Origin: Acidobacteriota bacterium
GTDB lineage: Bacteria; Acidobacteriota; Terriglobia; Terriglobales; Acidobacteriaceae
Assembly (NCBI GenBank): GCA_021851335.1
Contig: JAJZEA010000002.1
Location: 62,001 to 126,000, forward strand
Direction of reading: 5' to 3'
Length of the DNA: 64,000 nucleotides
Shown here: one piece after another, positions 42,728 to 53,091 of the stretch
Position numbering within the stretch: the stretch's first letter is position 1
Layout: every line of letters begins with the position of its first letter
Position numbers and translations under genes: made by a program
Notes under the pieces: model-generated
Database searches by the model: none
What the model saw: the letters and a program-made list of their open reading frames with translations, nothing else
What the model was told of the DNA's origin: nothing

Positions 42728-43018
42728 ATGAACATCTTCCATCTTCGGCGGCGCTCCCTGGTGCGCGGCACGTTTCTGGCGCTGGCCAGTTTTGTCGCCG
42801 GTTTCGCGCTCTCCGGTTTTCCCGCGCTCCATCCCAATCCCTGGCTGCTGCTGCCGCTCCTGCTGTGCGCATTTGGCGCGGTCGACACGGCTCGCTGCTT
42901 GCAGAAACGTTGGAATTTTTACCACGGCGCAGTCTTGCTGCTTCTCTATACAGACCTGATGATTCTGCTTCTGCTCACCCTTTTCCTCGTTGTCCCCTAC
43001 TCCGGACTCACACTCTGA
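42728..43018 (+). CDS. Small membrane protein with three helices, unknown function
   Basis: 96 residues. A basic start (MNIFHLRRRSLVRG) is followed by three hydrophobic segments: GTFLALASFVAGFALSGF, PWLLLPLLLCAFGAVDTARC and GAVLLLLYTDLMILLLLTLFLVV. AGGACGG lies before ATG. It follows the glycosyltransferase gene by 87 bases and may be co-transcribed with it. I recognise no family. Confidence 0.65.
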   Translation: MNIFHLRRRSLVRGTFLALASFVAGFALSGFPALHPNPWLLLPLLLCAFGAVDTARCLQKRWNFYHGAVLLLLYTDLMILLLLTLFLVVPYSGLTL

Positions 43019-43061
43019 CTCTATTCCTGCGACCCGCGTCGATGGCTCTCGCACGTCTTTC

Positions 43062-43865
43062 TCACACCCAGCCTCCGTCAATCACATAGCTTTGACCGGT
43101 CATCCCGCTGCTGTCGTCGGCCGCCAGAAACAGCGCCAGGCGCACCACCTCTTCCGGTTCCAGATGCCGCCTGAGCGCCTGCCTGCTCAGGATCTCCGCA
43201 CTGTACTCCGGCGTCACCCACAGTTGCTTCTGCTTCTCCGTCAAGATTGCGCCGGGCTGAATGCTGTTCACGCGAATATTGTGTTTCCCCTCTTCAAACG
43301 CCAATGACCGCGCCAGTCCCACAATCCCCGCCTTGGCCGCCACATATGCCGGCAGCCCCACCGAAGGAATCCGCCACGCAATCGAACTCATATGCACCAC
43401 CGAGGCCGACCCCGACTGCCGCAGCGTCGGCAGCGCCGCCTGCGTCACAAAAAACTGCTGTCGCAGATTGATCGCCATCAGCTCATCCCACTCCGCAGGA
43501 TTCACCGTATCGCTTGCATGGCGACGATCGTTGCCGGCATTGTTCACAAGCACATCCAGCCCGCCCAATAGCCGAATGCAATCAGCCACTGCGCCTGGAA
43601 TCGCACCAGTATCGCTCAGGTCACAGTGTCGATAGATCGGCGCAACGCCAACCGCACCCGACTCTGTACCCAGCTCCGTTATCAACGCCGCTGCCGCTTC
43701 GTCCTGGACATCCACAAAAGCCACCGCTGATCCCTGCACCACAAATCCGCGCACCAGCGCAGCTCCAATTCCACTGGCCCCACCACTGATCAGCACACGC
43801 CGTCCGCGCAGCGAAGGATAGGTGGCAAAGGGTCCTGTCGGTGCCGAAGATCGTAGAGTCGTCAT
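43062..43865 (-). CDS. Short-chain dehydrogenase/reductase
   Basis: 267 residues from the ATG at 43865, where a TACAAT box lies seven bases upstream; the longer frame is not SDR-like. Classical SDR features are complete: GGASGIGAALVRGF (cofactor), the D in VAFVDVQD suggesting NAD preference, NNAG at about 93, catalytic Ser in VVHMSSIAW, and YVAAK as the YxxxK motif. The C-terminus ends in SYVIDGGWV, as usual. The substrate cannot be read. It diverges from uvrB. Confidence 0.93.
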   Translation of the reverse strand: MTTLRSSAPTGPFATYPSLRGRRVLISGGASGIGAALVRGFVVQGSAVAFVDVQDEAAAALITELGTESGAVGVAPIYRHCDLSDTGAIPGAVADCIRLLGGLDVLVNNAGNDRRHASDTVNPAEWDELMAINLRQQFFVTQAALPTLRQSGSASVVHMSSIAWRIPSVGLPAYVAAKAGIVGLARSLAFEEGKHNIRVNSIQPGAILTEKQKQLWVTPEYSAEILSRQALRRHLEPEEVVRLALFLAADDSSGMTGQSYVIDGGWV

Positions 43866-43872
43866 GGCCGGA

Positions 43873-43878
43873 ATTGTA
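43873..43878 (-). promoter_or_regulatory. -10 box (TACAAT) of the SDR gene, leaderless arrangement
   Basis: TACAAT ends seven bases before ATG on the minus strand, and no Shine-Dalgarno sequence is present. Confidence 0.5.
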
Positions 43879-44012
43879 GCCGCTCGCGCGCGCAGGTATC
43901 GAGTCTGACTCAAGCAGTAGTCATGCCGCAGCCAATTCGCATTCAGCCCGCACCGCCGCAAAGCTGGGGCAGGGCGTTCGCTTCAATTTCGTTCTTTCTT
44001 CGCCTTTCCGTG

Positions 44013-44018
44013 TAGACT
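44013..44018 (+). promoter_or_regulatory. -10 box (TAGACT) of uvrB, leaderless arrangement
   Basis: TAGACT ends six bases before the uvrB ATG, the same distance as in lexA. No ribosome-binding site fits in the remaining space. Confidence 0.45.
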
Positions 44019-44024
44019 AATCGC

Positions 44025-46016
<1,992 letters not shown>

Positions 46017-46166
46017 GGCAAAATCCGAGCCTGTGAACCAGCAAAAGAACCTGCATATTGCATTTTCCTCAGTAAGGAATGCAGCCCGCATCGTATGCGA
46101 TGGACCTAGTCGCTCCGATTTCTACCAGTTGACATTCGACCTGAGCGGGAGTATCGTTCGAGTCGA

Positions 46167-46526
46167 ATGGCGACTAGAAAGAAAGACGATCAGCTCGACC
46201 TGATGCAGGGCACACTAGACCTGCTGATTCTGCAAACGCTGGTGGGTGGGCGCGCACACGGTCATGCAATTGCCTGCTCCATTGAAAAGCGATCCGAAGA
46301 GGTTTTGCAGGTTGGGCACGGGTCGCTCTATCCGGCGCTTCAACGGCTTTTGAAATGCGGCCTGATTGTAGCCAAAGACGGAGTTTCCGACAACAACCGA
46401 AAGGCGAGGTTCTATACCCTGACGGCAAAAGGGCGCAGACAATTGTTTGTCGAAGCCTCAAAGTGGCAGAAACTCTCCCGTGCCATTGCGTGCATTCTTG
46501 CGCCAGCGATGGAAGAGCGTTCATAA
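46167..46526 (+). CDS. PadR-family transcriptional regulator
   Basis: 119 residues. The N-terminal winged helix has the PadR signature [25 protein letters not shown], followed by [24 protein letters not shown] and the wing [15 protein letters not shown]. In Acidobacteria this short PadR type is usually encoded directly upstream of an ADOP permease, as here (16 bases), and is presumed to control it. GGGAG is too far from ATG (15 bases); a TATCGT box nine bases upstream hints at a short leader. Confidence 0.93.
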   Translation: MATRKKDDQLDLMQGTLDLLILQTLVGGRAHGHAIACSIEKRSEEVLQVGHGSLYPALQRLLKCGLIVAKDGVSDNNRKARFYTLTAKGRRQLFVEASKWQKLSRAIACILAPAMEERS

Positions 46527-46542
46527 AAGCGAGGTCTCGAAT

Positions 46543-49174
46543 ATGTTTGGATGGCGGAGCCGCAGGGAGAAACTGCTCGAAGAGATTGAGTCTCATCTCG
46601 ATATGGCTACCCAGCAGAACATTGAGGCCGGGATGCCGCCCGATCAAGCAAAGCAAGCCGCAAAAAAGAGGTTTGGCAATGTCCTGCTGGCTGCGGAGAG
46701 ATCCCGCAGCGTGTGGGGAGCTGTGTGGCTGGAGAATCTGCTGCGTGACATCCGCTATGCATGGCGTAGCCTGAGCGCAGCACCCGGCTATTCACTCACG
46801 TTGGTGTCGACTCTGGCGCTGGGTCTGGGTTCAGTCACCGTAATGTTGGCAATTATTCAGTCTGTCTTGCTGCTTCCTGTGAATCTACCTCATCCCGAGC
46901 GACTGGTGCAGGTCTATGCCGAGGGCCAGATCCGGGGCATCACTTCCAGCCAGCACGCGCTTTCTTATGCGGCGATCGACGCACTGCGCCGGGAGGCGCG
47001 CTGCTTCGCCGACCTGAGCGGATACAACACCATGGTGCTCCCGGTGAAAACAGAGACTGGCGCACGGGTCAACCCGCTGATGGAAGTGACGCCGGATTTC
47101 TTCCAGACTCTCGGAGTTCCGGCTCAGGCAGGTCGCCTGATCCAGCCAGCCGACGCCAACACACAAGTGGTCGTTGTCAGCGATCGGTTTTGGCGTAGCC
47201 AGATGCGCGGCAGCCCTCGCGCCATCGGTGAAGCCATCACCATCTCAGGCAGGCAGTGGACCGTGATCGGCATTCTGCCCGCGACCTTTCATGCTCCGGG
47301 AATGACTGGAGGGCAGGTGGTGTTTTTGCCGATCTCGGCCGGTCAATCCGGCCAGGACATATTCAAGATTGAGTCTGCCGCAGTGATTGCGCGCCTCAAA
47401 GATGGGATTTCCCTGCCGCAGGCCCGCGCAGAGGCGCAAAGCATCTTCCAGCACTCCGGCCGCAACTACGCTGAGCAGCAGCGACGGCTCGGGATGCGCT
47501 CCTATCAGCAGCTCGTGACCGGAGAGATGCAACGACTGCTCTGGACGCTGCTCGGCGCCGCGCTGGTTCTGCTCCTGATCGCTTGTGCCAATGCGGGTAA
47601 TCTGCAAATCGGCCGCAGCACAAGCCGCATGACAGAGATGAATGTCCGTTCTGCGCTGGGCGCAGGTCTTGGACGGCTCATGCAGCAGTTGTTGACTGAA
47701 AATATCCTTGCGTCGCTGCTCGGTGCGGTGCTGGGTAGCGGATTGGCATTCGTGATTATCACAGGGGTGCGCCGCGCCTATGCCGGCAAGTATCCAAGAT
47801 TTGAAGACATCACAGTTCACCCGCTGCTCCTTTGCGCTTCCTGCGCGCTTGCCGTTGCGGTGGGAATCCTTGCATCCCTGGCGCCGACACTGAAGATTTG
47901 CAGTCACGTAACCGGGAGCTCGACAAGCAGAAACGCCACGCAAAGGCTGCTGCTGCCCGGGCTGCTCGTCGCTACCCAGGTAGCGCTCACCTGTATGCTG
48001 CTGGCCACCAGCGGCCTCTTTGTATGCACCCTGCGCTCGCTTCAGAACGTGAAGCTCGGCTTCAATCCCAAGGGCGTGACCACACTGGTACTCATGCCCG
48101 AAAACCAGCAGCAGAACCCTCAGATATCACACGCGATCGAGATCGGTCTGCTGCATCGGTTCGAGGCTCTTCCCGGAGTGCAATCGGTGACCATGCAATC
48201 GGCGATCCCCTTCTCTCACTACGACATGACGCTGCACGGCGCCACCGAAGTTGTCGGGTGGCCCTTTCATCAGGGAGACTTCGCGTACTTCAGTTTCGTG
48301 AGTACAAATTTTGTGCAGGCAAGCGGAATCCACCTGCTTCGTGGGCGCGGCTTCGTCCCAGCAGATGAGTCTAGTGGCATGATTGTGGCTCTGGTCAATG
48401 AGGCGTTCGCCGGAGCCTTTCTCAACGGTCGGCAGCCTCTCGGGGCCAGTCTTCAATTTCACCGCGATCCCGGAGAGACCGAAGCGGATATCCCCTTTGC
48501 GCAGCCAATGACCATTGTCGGCGTGGTTCAGAATGAGGTGAAGGGGGGGAGATCTCGGAGCACAATACCAGCCCATGGTCTACCTCGACGATCTGTCTTT
48601 GCCCGGGTCCTCTTTTCTGAATGCGGTATTCAGCATGAGCGCGCAATATGCCGTGCGCTCAAACCTGCCCGAAGCTACCCTGGCAGCCAGGTTGCGTACC
48701 GTCGTCAGGCGCGACGCTCCGACCATGGTGGAGATGAGCCTGAAACCGATGGAGAAGAATATCTCGCAATCGCTTGACCAACGACGGCTTGCATTGAGGC
48801 TTGTCGCAGGATTCGGCACGGTCGCGCTCGTGCTCTCAGCCATCGGAATCTACGGCGTGCTGGCGTACTCGGTCGCGCTGCGTAGACGAGAGATTGGAAT
48901 CCGCATGGCGCTTGGATCGTCTGGCCGAAGAGCCGCCGGACTGGTGATGCGCCAGGCCGGTGGAATGGTCCTGCTTGGGCTGGTTCCCGGCATCGTCGGC
49001 GCATGGGGCGCAGGCCGCGCCGTACAATCATTTCTCTTCGGTGTCAGGCCGCTCGATGCTGAAACTTCACTGACTGCGATTGCTGTGTTACTGATGATCT
49101 CAGGCACTGCCACGCTGTTGCCGGCCATGCGCGCTGCCCAGGTCGATCCGGCGGAGACTCTGCGCGCGGAGTGA
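46543..49174 (+). pseudogene. ADOP-type MacB/FtsX permease, broken by a one-base frameshift
   Basis: The first part runs from the ATG at 46543 (GAGG eight bases upstream): a soluble helical N-terminus (EKLLEEIESHLDMATQQNIEAGM...), a membrane helix, a large MacB-type periplasmic domain, and FtsX-like helices. At 48543-48549 lies a run of seven G. Beyond it the frame reads nonsense to a stop at 48777, while the +1 frame continues the protein from VKGG-DLGAQYQPMVYLDDL to LLPAMRAAQVDPAETLRAE at 49174. Removing one G would give a normal 876-residue permease with two FtsX domains. No ATPase gene is adjacent, as usual for these orphan permeases. The break could be a real mutation, slippage-based variation or a sequencing error. 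Confidence 0.88.
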
Positions 49175-49516
49175 TTTGCCATCCTTTGCCGCTCGCTCGA
49201 CTCCCTGATGTCAGGGAAACTCCAGGCAGCCATACCCTGCGAAAATGGTGTCTGCCTTGATCGTTTCCCAGCAAACATGCGCCCTCGCGGTTGCATTCGC
49301 GTACGCATACTCTAAATTTGCTCCAGAGCGCGTTCGCTCTGGGGTGCTTCCAGCCGCAATCCGCAGCCTCCGCGCACAGCAGAATCGAAAACACTCCACG
49401 CCGCGCCGCCTCAAGGCAACCTGTGCGCCAATCCGTTCATCTTACCCGTTGGTCAGGCGATTTCTGCGAATAGGGGAGAGACTGGCGTGCTGAAGCTGAT
49501 TCGGCCCAGGTTGAAT
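49175..49516. other. Intergenic region with a perfect 8-bp hairpin
   Basis: 342 bases with no supported gene; an 82-codon open frame (49245-49493) looks non-coding. It contains CCAGAGCG-CGTT-CGCTCTGG at 49323-49342, a perfect stem without a T-run. Confidence 0.5.
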
Positions 49517-49897
49517 ATGGCGGTGATCTTACTGGTTGACGAAAACCCCCTCCGGGCTTCCATGCGCCTGAACCTTCTACAGCGTGCAACCCCCGATGTC
49601 GTCCGCGTCAGCAGTCCCGCTGACGCTCTCTGCATGGTTGAATCCGAAGATTTCTCCCGCGTTCTGCGACTCGTCGTCACCGGCAGTCACGTCTCGGGAA
49701 TTAGCCGCCCCGAGTTCGTACTCGAACTCCGCCGCCGCCTTCCGGATGTTCCTGTCCTCGTCCTCACCGCCAGCGACGAAAAGCCCGCCGAGCACCCGGA
49801 GGTTCCCGGCGTCTACTACATGAGCGCAAACTCCCCGGAAGAGTTGCGAACCACCGTCGACAGCCTCCTGCATAACGGCTCGCGACAAACCGCCTGA
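49517..49897 (+). CDS. Degenerate response-regulator receiver protein
   Basis: 126 residues from the internal ATG at 49517 (MAVILLVDENPLRASMRLNLL). The fold reads as a stand-alone CheY-like receiver: an acidic pair (VDEN), alternating helix and strand, LVVTGSH at the third strand, and VPVLVLTAS for the conserved Thr. The phospho-acceptor position is VVTGSHVSG, with no aspartate, so it should not be phosphorylated. The final helix is SPEELRTTVDSLL. It is probably a protein-interaction module or a decayed receiver. It has no kinase neighbour. Confidence 0.75.
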   Translation: MAVILLVDENPLRASMRLNLLQRATPDVVRVSSPADALCMVESEDFSRVLRLVVTGSHVSGISRPEFVLELRRRLPDVPVLVLTASDEKPAEHPEVPGVYYMSANSPEELRTTVDSLLHNGSRQTA

Positions 49898-50109
49898 GTT
49901 GACTCCGCACCCCTCCCACATCACCTTCTCACTTGTCGCTTACGCACCCTTTGCCCATCTTTGTGTGGATACGCCTCGTCCCGGTCTCCGCATACCATTG
50001 TCAGAGATGCCTGCGCCGTCACAATTGCTCCTGTCGCTTTCGGGTGCGACAATCATAGGGAAAGATTGCCAGGCGCTGGCACAGAATCCAAAGTAGACAG
50101 GACGGGGAG

Positions 50110-52179
50110 ATGGCGGCTTTTGGAAGTTTTGCGCTGCTGATTGCGCTCATTCTGGCGGTGTACAACCTCTTTGCCGGGGGCGTCGGACTGCGCCTCCAGG
50201 CTGTCGGCGGCGGTGCCTCGCGCATCGCGCCCGAGCGTTTGCTGGAGACTGCGCGTCGCGCAGGCATCGCCGGATTCGTAGCCGTCACCGCTGCCGCCTT
50301 CGCGCTTGTCTGGTCCGTCTTCCACAACGATTTTTCGCTCGAATACATCGTCGAGCACTCCAACATTGCTCTCCCGACGGCCTACAAATTTGCCGCTCTC
50401 TGGAGTGGTCAGGAAGGCTCGTTGCTGCTCTGGTGCTGGCTGCTGGCCACCTACGGCTTTGTCCTCCGCCTCACGGACAGCGAAGACAAGCGCCTGCACG
50501 CCTACGCGGGTACCATTCTCGCCGGGGTTCAGGTATTTTTTCTCGTCCTCGTTAACTTCGTCGCTATGCCTTTTTCTCTGGTTCGAGGCGGTGTCGCTCC
50601 ACCCGACGGCAACGGCCTCAACCCGCTTCTGCAATATCCCGAGATGGTCATCCATCCGCCAATGCTTTATCTCGGATACGTCGGATTCACTGTTCCCTTT
50701 GCCTTCGCTCTCGGCGCGCTCATGATGCGCTATCCTGGCGAAAAATGGATTCACATTACCCGCCGCTGGACCATGTTTACCTGGATGTTTTTAACAATAG
50801 GCATCTTCCTCGGCATGCACTGGGCCTATGCCGTCCTGGGCTGGGGCGGTTATTGGGGTTGGGACCCGGTTGAAAACGCCTCACTCATGCCCTGGCTCAC
50901 CGGTACCGCATTCCTTCATTCCGTCATGATGCAGGAGAAGCGCGGCATGATGAAAAGCTGGAACGTCTGGCTCATCTTCTCCACCTTCATGCTCTCCATC
51001 CTCGGCACGCTACTCACGCGCGGCGGCCTCGTCAGCAGCGTCCACGCCTTCGCTCAATCCTCGATTGGAACCTGGTTCGTCGTCTTCCTCGGCATCATCC
51101 TTGCCGTCTGCGCCTTCACCTACATCCTTCAGCGCGACCATCTCAAAAGCGAATACCAGATCGAGTCGCTGGTCAGCCGCGAGTCCAGTTTTCTCTTCAA
51201 TAATCTGGTCCTGCTTGCAGCCTGTTTCACCATCCTATGGGGAACGCTCTACCCAGTCCTCTCCGAGTATGTCGATGGCACGAAAAAAACCGTCTCCGGC
51301 GCCTATTACAGCCACGTCATGGTGCCCATCGGCGTCTTCCTGCTTCTGCTCACCGGCGTAGGTCCGCTGCTCGCCTGGCGCTCTTCCTCGCTTAAAAGCA
51401 TCCGCAGAAATTTCCTCTGGCCCACCATCGCCTTCTGGATCGCGCTGCTCGCCTGCGTCCTCGGCGGCGCCAGGGTCTGGGGAGATGAAGGCGTCTTTTA
51501 CGCCGCCGTCACTTGGTCGCTCGGCGCTGCCGTCGCCACCGCCATCCTCTCGGAGTTCTTCCGCGGTGCCTCGGTTCTCCATCGCCAGACTGGAAAAAAT
51601 CTCGCTGCTTCGGCCATCCTGCTCACACGCCGCAACACGCGCCGTTACGGTGGCTACATCGTCCATCTCGGCGTCGTGCTCATCTTCCTCGGCTTCGCCG
51701 GTTACGCCTTCAATCGCAGCGCGGAAAAAGAGATGCCCCCGGGCAGTTCCATCTCCGTCGGCCCTTATACCCTGGTCAACATCGGTAACACCGAGGACTC
51801 CAACGCTAACTACGACACAGAGTTTTCCCAACTCGACGTCTACCAGCACGGAAAAAAGATCCTCGATCGTCCCATGGCTCCGGAGAAGCGCGTCTACCTC
51901 GTTAACGGTCAGCCCCAGACCATCGTCGCCAACCACTCTACCCTCCTCTGGGATCTCTACGTCGTCTACGAGGGCAAGAATCCCAACACCGGCATGCCCA
52001 TCATCAAGGTCTTTCTCAATCCCCTCGTCAGTTGGATATGGATCGGCCTTGCCGTCACCGTCTTCGGCACGCTGCTTGCCCTCGTGCCCACCCTGCAGCT
52101 TGCCCGCGTCACCGTCCCGGCCGTCGTCGCGCCGGATGCGTCGGCTCTTGAGGGCCACGCCACCGCAGGAGGCGATTGA
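50110..52179 (+). CDS. ccmF: Cytochrome c heme lyase subunit CcmF
   Basis: 689 residues. CcmF attaches heme to apocytochromes in the periplasm (system I). It has about 15 hydrophobic helices, the tryptophan-rich WWD heme-handling motif WGGYWGWDPVENASLMPWL near residues 258-276, and conserved histidines (HPPMLYLGYVG, HAFAQSSIG, YSHVMVPIG). The C-terminal part (residues 540-640) is a periplasmic domain before the last helix. It is the first gene of a coupled cluster with ccmH and a CcmI-like gene. GGGGAG abuts the ATG too closely to be a good ribosome-binding site. Confidence 0.96.
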   Translation: MAAFGSFALLIALILAVYNLFAGGVGLRLQAVGGGASRIAPERLLETARRAGIAGFVAVTAAAFALVWSVFHNDFSLEYIVEHSNIALPTAYKFAALWSGQEGSLLLWCWLLATYGFVLRLTDSEDKRLHAYAGTILAGVQVFFLVLVNFVAMPFSLVRGGVAPPDGNGLNPLLQYPEMVIHPPMLYLGYVGFTVPFAFALGALMMRYPGEKWIHITRRWTMFTWMFLTIGIFLGMHWAYAVLGWGGYWGWDPVENASLMPWLTGTAFLHSVMMQEKRGMMKSWNVWLIFSTFMLSILGTLLTRGGLVSSVHAFAQSSIGTWFVVFLGIILAVCAFTYILQRDHLKSEYQIESLVSRESSFLFNNLVLLAACFTILWGTLYPVLSEYVDGTKKTVSGAYYSHVMVPIGVFLLLLTGVGPLLAWRSSSLKSIRRNFLWPTIAFWIALLACVLGGARVWGDEGVFYAAVTWSLGAAVATAILSEFFRGASVLHRQTGKNLAASAILLTRRNTRRYGGYIVHLGVVLIFLGFAGYAFNRSAEKEMPPGSSISVGPYTLVNIGNTEDSNANYDTEFSQLDVYQHGKKILDRPMAPEKRVYLVNGQPQTIVANHSTLLWDLYVVYEGKNPNTGMPIIKVFLNPLVSWIWIGLAVTVFGTLLALVPTLQLARVTVPAVVAPDASALEGHATAGGD

Positions 52180-52703
52180 TGCTCCATCCCTTATCGCCAC
52201 GCTCGAAGTCAAACGCCGCCCACCCGTTGCTTCGAACTCTCTTCGCCGCGCTTGTCGTCGCGCTTTGTCTCTGCGCCACCGCCGCCACCGATCCCGCTGC
52301 CCGTTTCAACGATCTCGGTCACAGGATGATGTGTACCTGCGGCTGCAGTCAGGTCCTGCTGGAGTGCAATCACGTCGGATGCACCGTCTCCGGCGGCATG
52401 CGCAACGAGCTTTCTCAGCAGATCGCCAGTGGGCAGAATGACAGCCTTATTCTCCAGAGTTTCGTTCAGGAATACGGCGCCACCGTCCTGGCCGCGCCCA
52501 CCCTCCACGGCCTCGATCTCCTCGCCTGGATCATGCCCTTTGCGGTCTCGCTGCTCGCGCTCGGCGGCACCATCTATCTCGTGCGTCACTGGGCGCGACA
52601 ACAACCCGCTACCGCTCCGCTCCGCACACCCGAGGAAGCACGTGCTTTCGAGGCCATGCGGGAACGCATTCGCCGCGAAACCCAGGAGGATATCCAGCCA
52701 TGA
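52179..52703 (+). CDS. ccmH: CcmH-like apocytochrome thiol reductase with an unusual cysteine motif
   Basis: 174 residues, overlapping ccmF by one base (TGATG). A signal anchor (LLRTLFAALVVALCLCATAA) is followed by the short CcmH helical domain and a C-terminal membrane helix (LDLLAWIMPFAVSLLALGGTIYLV). In canonical CcmH the redox pair is LRCxxC; here the segment reads MMCTCGCSQVLLECNHVGC, a cluster of CxCxC plus two further cysteines. The protein would reduce the CxxCH cysteines of apocytochromes before heme attachment. Position between ccmF and the CcmI-like gene supports the call. Confidence 0.88.
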   Translation: MLHPLSPRSKSNAAHPLLRTLFAALVVALCLCATAATDPAARFNDLGHRMMCTCGCSQVLLECNHVGCTVSGGMRNELSQQIASGQNDSLILQSFVQEYGATVLAAPTLHGLDLLAWIMPFAVSLLALGGTIYLVRHWARQQPATAPLRTPEEARAFEAMRERIRRETQEDIQP

Positions 52704-53014
52704 CTTCCACCGATGGACTCATCGCCGGTGCCGTTCTATTTCTCGCACTGTTCGTCTACATCCTCTGGCCGGAAAAGGTTATTGTCCGCCAGCCGGAAAA
52801 AACCCGCCTCGACTTCCTCGAAGAGTGGAAAGAGCAGCTTTACGCCAACCTCCGCGACCTCCACTTCGAATATCAGGCCGGCAAATATCCGCTGGAAGAC
52901 TACGAGCAGCAGCGCGCTCTGCTTGAAAATGAAGCGGCCACCGTTCTGGCGGAGATGGAGTTACTCCAGCAACTCGATCAGGCCACGCTCCACACCGCGC
53001 ATGCATCCAGATAA
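52700..53014 (+). CDS. Small CcmI-like protein
   Basis: 104 residues, coupled to ccmH by ATGA. One N-terminal membrane helix (LIAGAVLFLALFVYILWP) precedes a charged helical segment (FLEEWKEQLYANLRDLHFEYQAGKYPLEDYEQQRALLENEAATVLAEMELLQQLDQ). This matches the membrane helix and first coiled-coil of CcmI, without the TPR part. CcmI-type proteins hold apocytochromes for the CcmF/H complex. The name is inferred from pattern and position. Confidence 0.75.
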   Translation: MTSTDGLIAGAVLFLALFVYILWPEKVIVRQPEKTRLDFLEEWKEQLYANLRDLHFEYQAGKYPLEDYEQQRALLENEAATVLAEMELLQQLDQATLHTAHASR

Positions 53015-53047
53015 ATACCATCCAGATAGAAACCGACCAGACTAAAC
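53004..53047. repeat. Three 15-bp tandem repeats spanning the CcmI-like stop codon
   Basis: CATCCAGATAAATAC (contains the TAA stop), CATCCAGATAGAAAC and CGACCAGACTAAAC follow one another. Confidence 0.85.
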
Positions 53048-53091
53048 TCGTTCCCCAAACCCTGTTTTCGCTTTCAGAAATCCGTACACGC

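Noticed and set aside
48550-48777. The nonsense C-terminus after the G7 run as a real alternative protein end
   Set aside because: It is Arg-rich and unrelated to FtsX domains, while the other frame continues the family to its normal end.
50073-50088. A TGGCAC motif before ccmF as a sigma-54 promoter
   Set aside because: The required GC ten bases after GG is missing.
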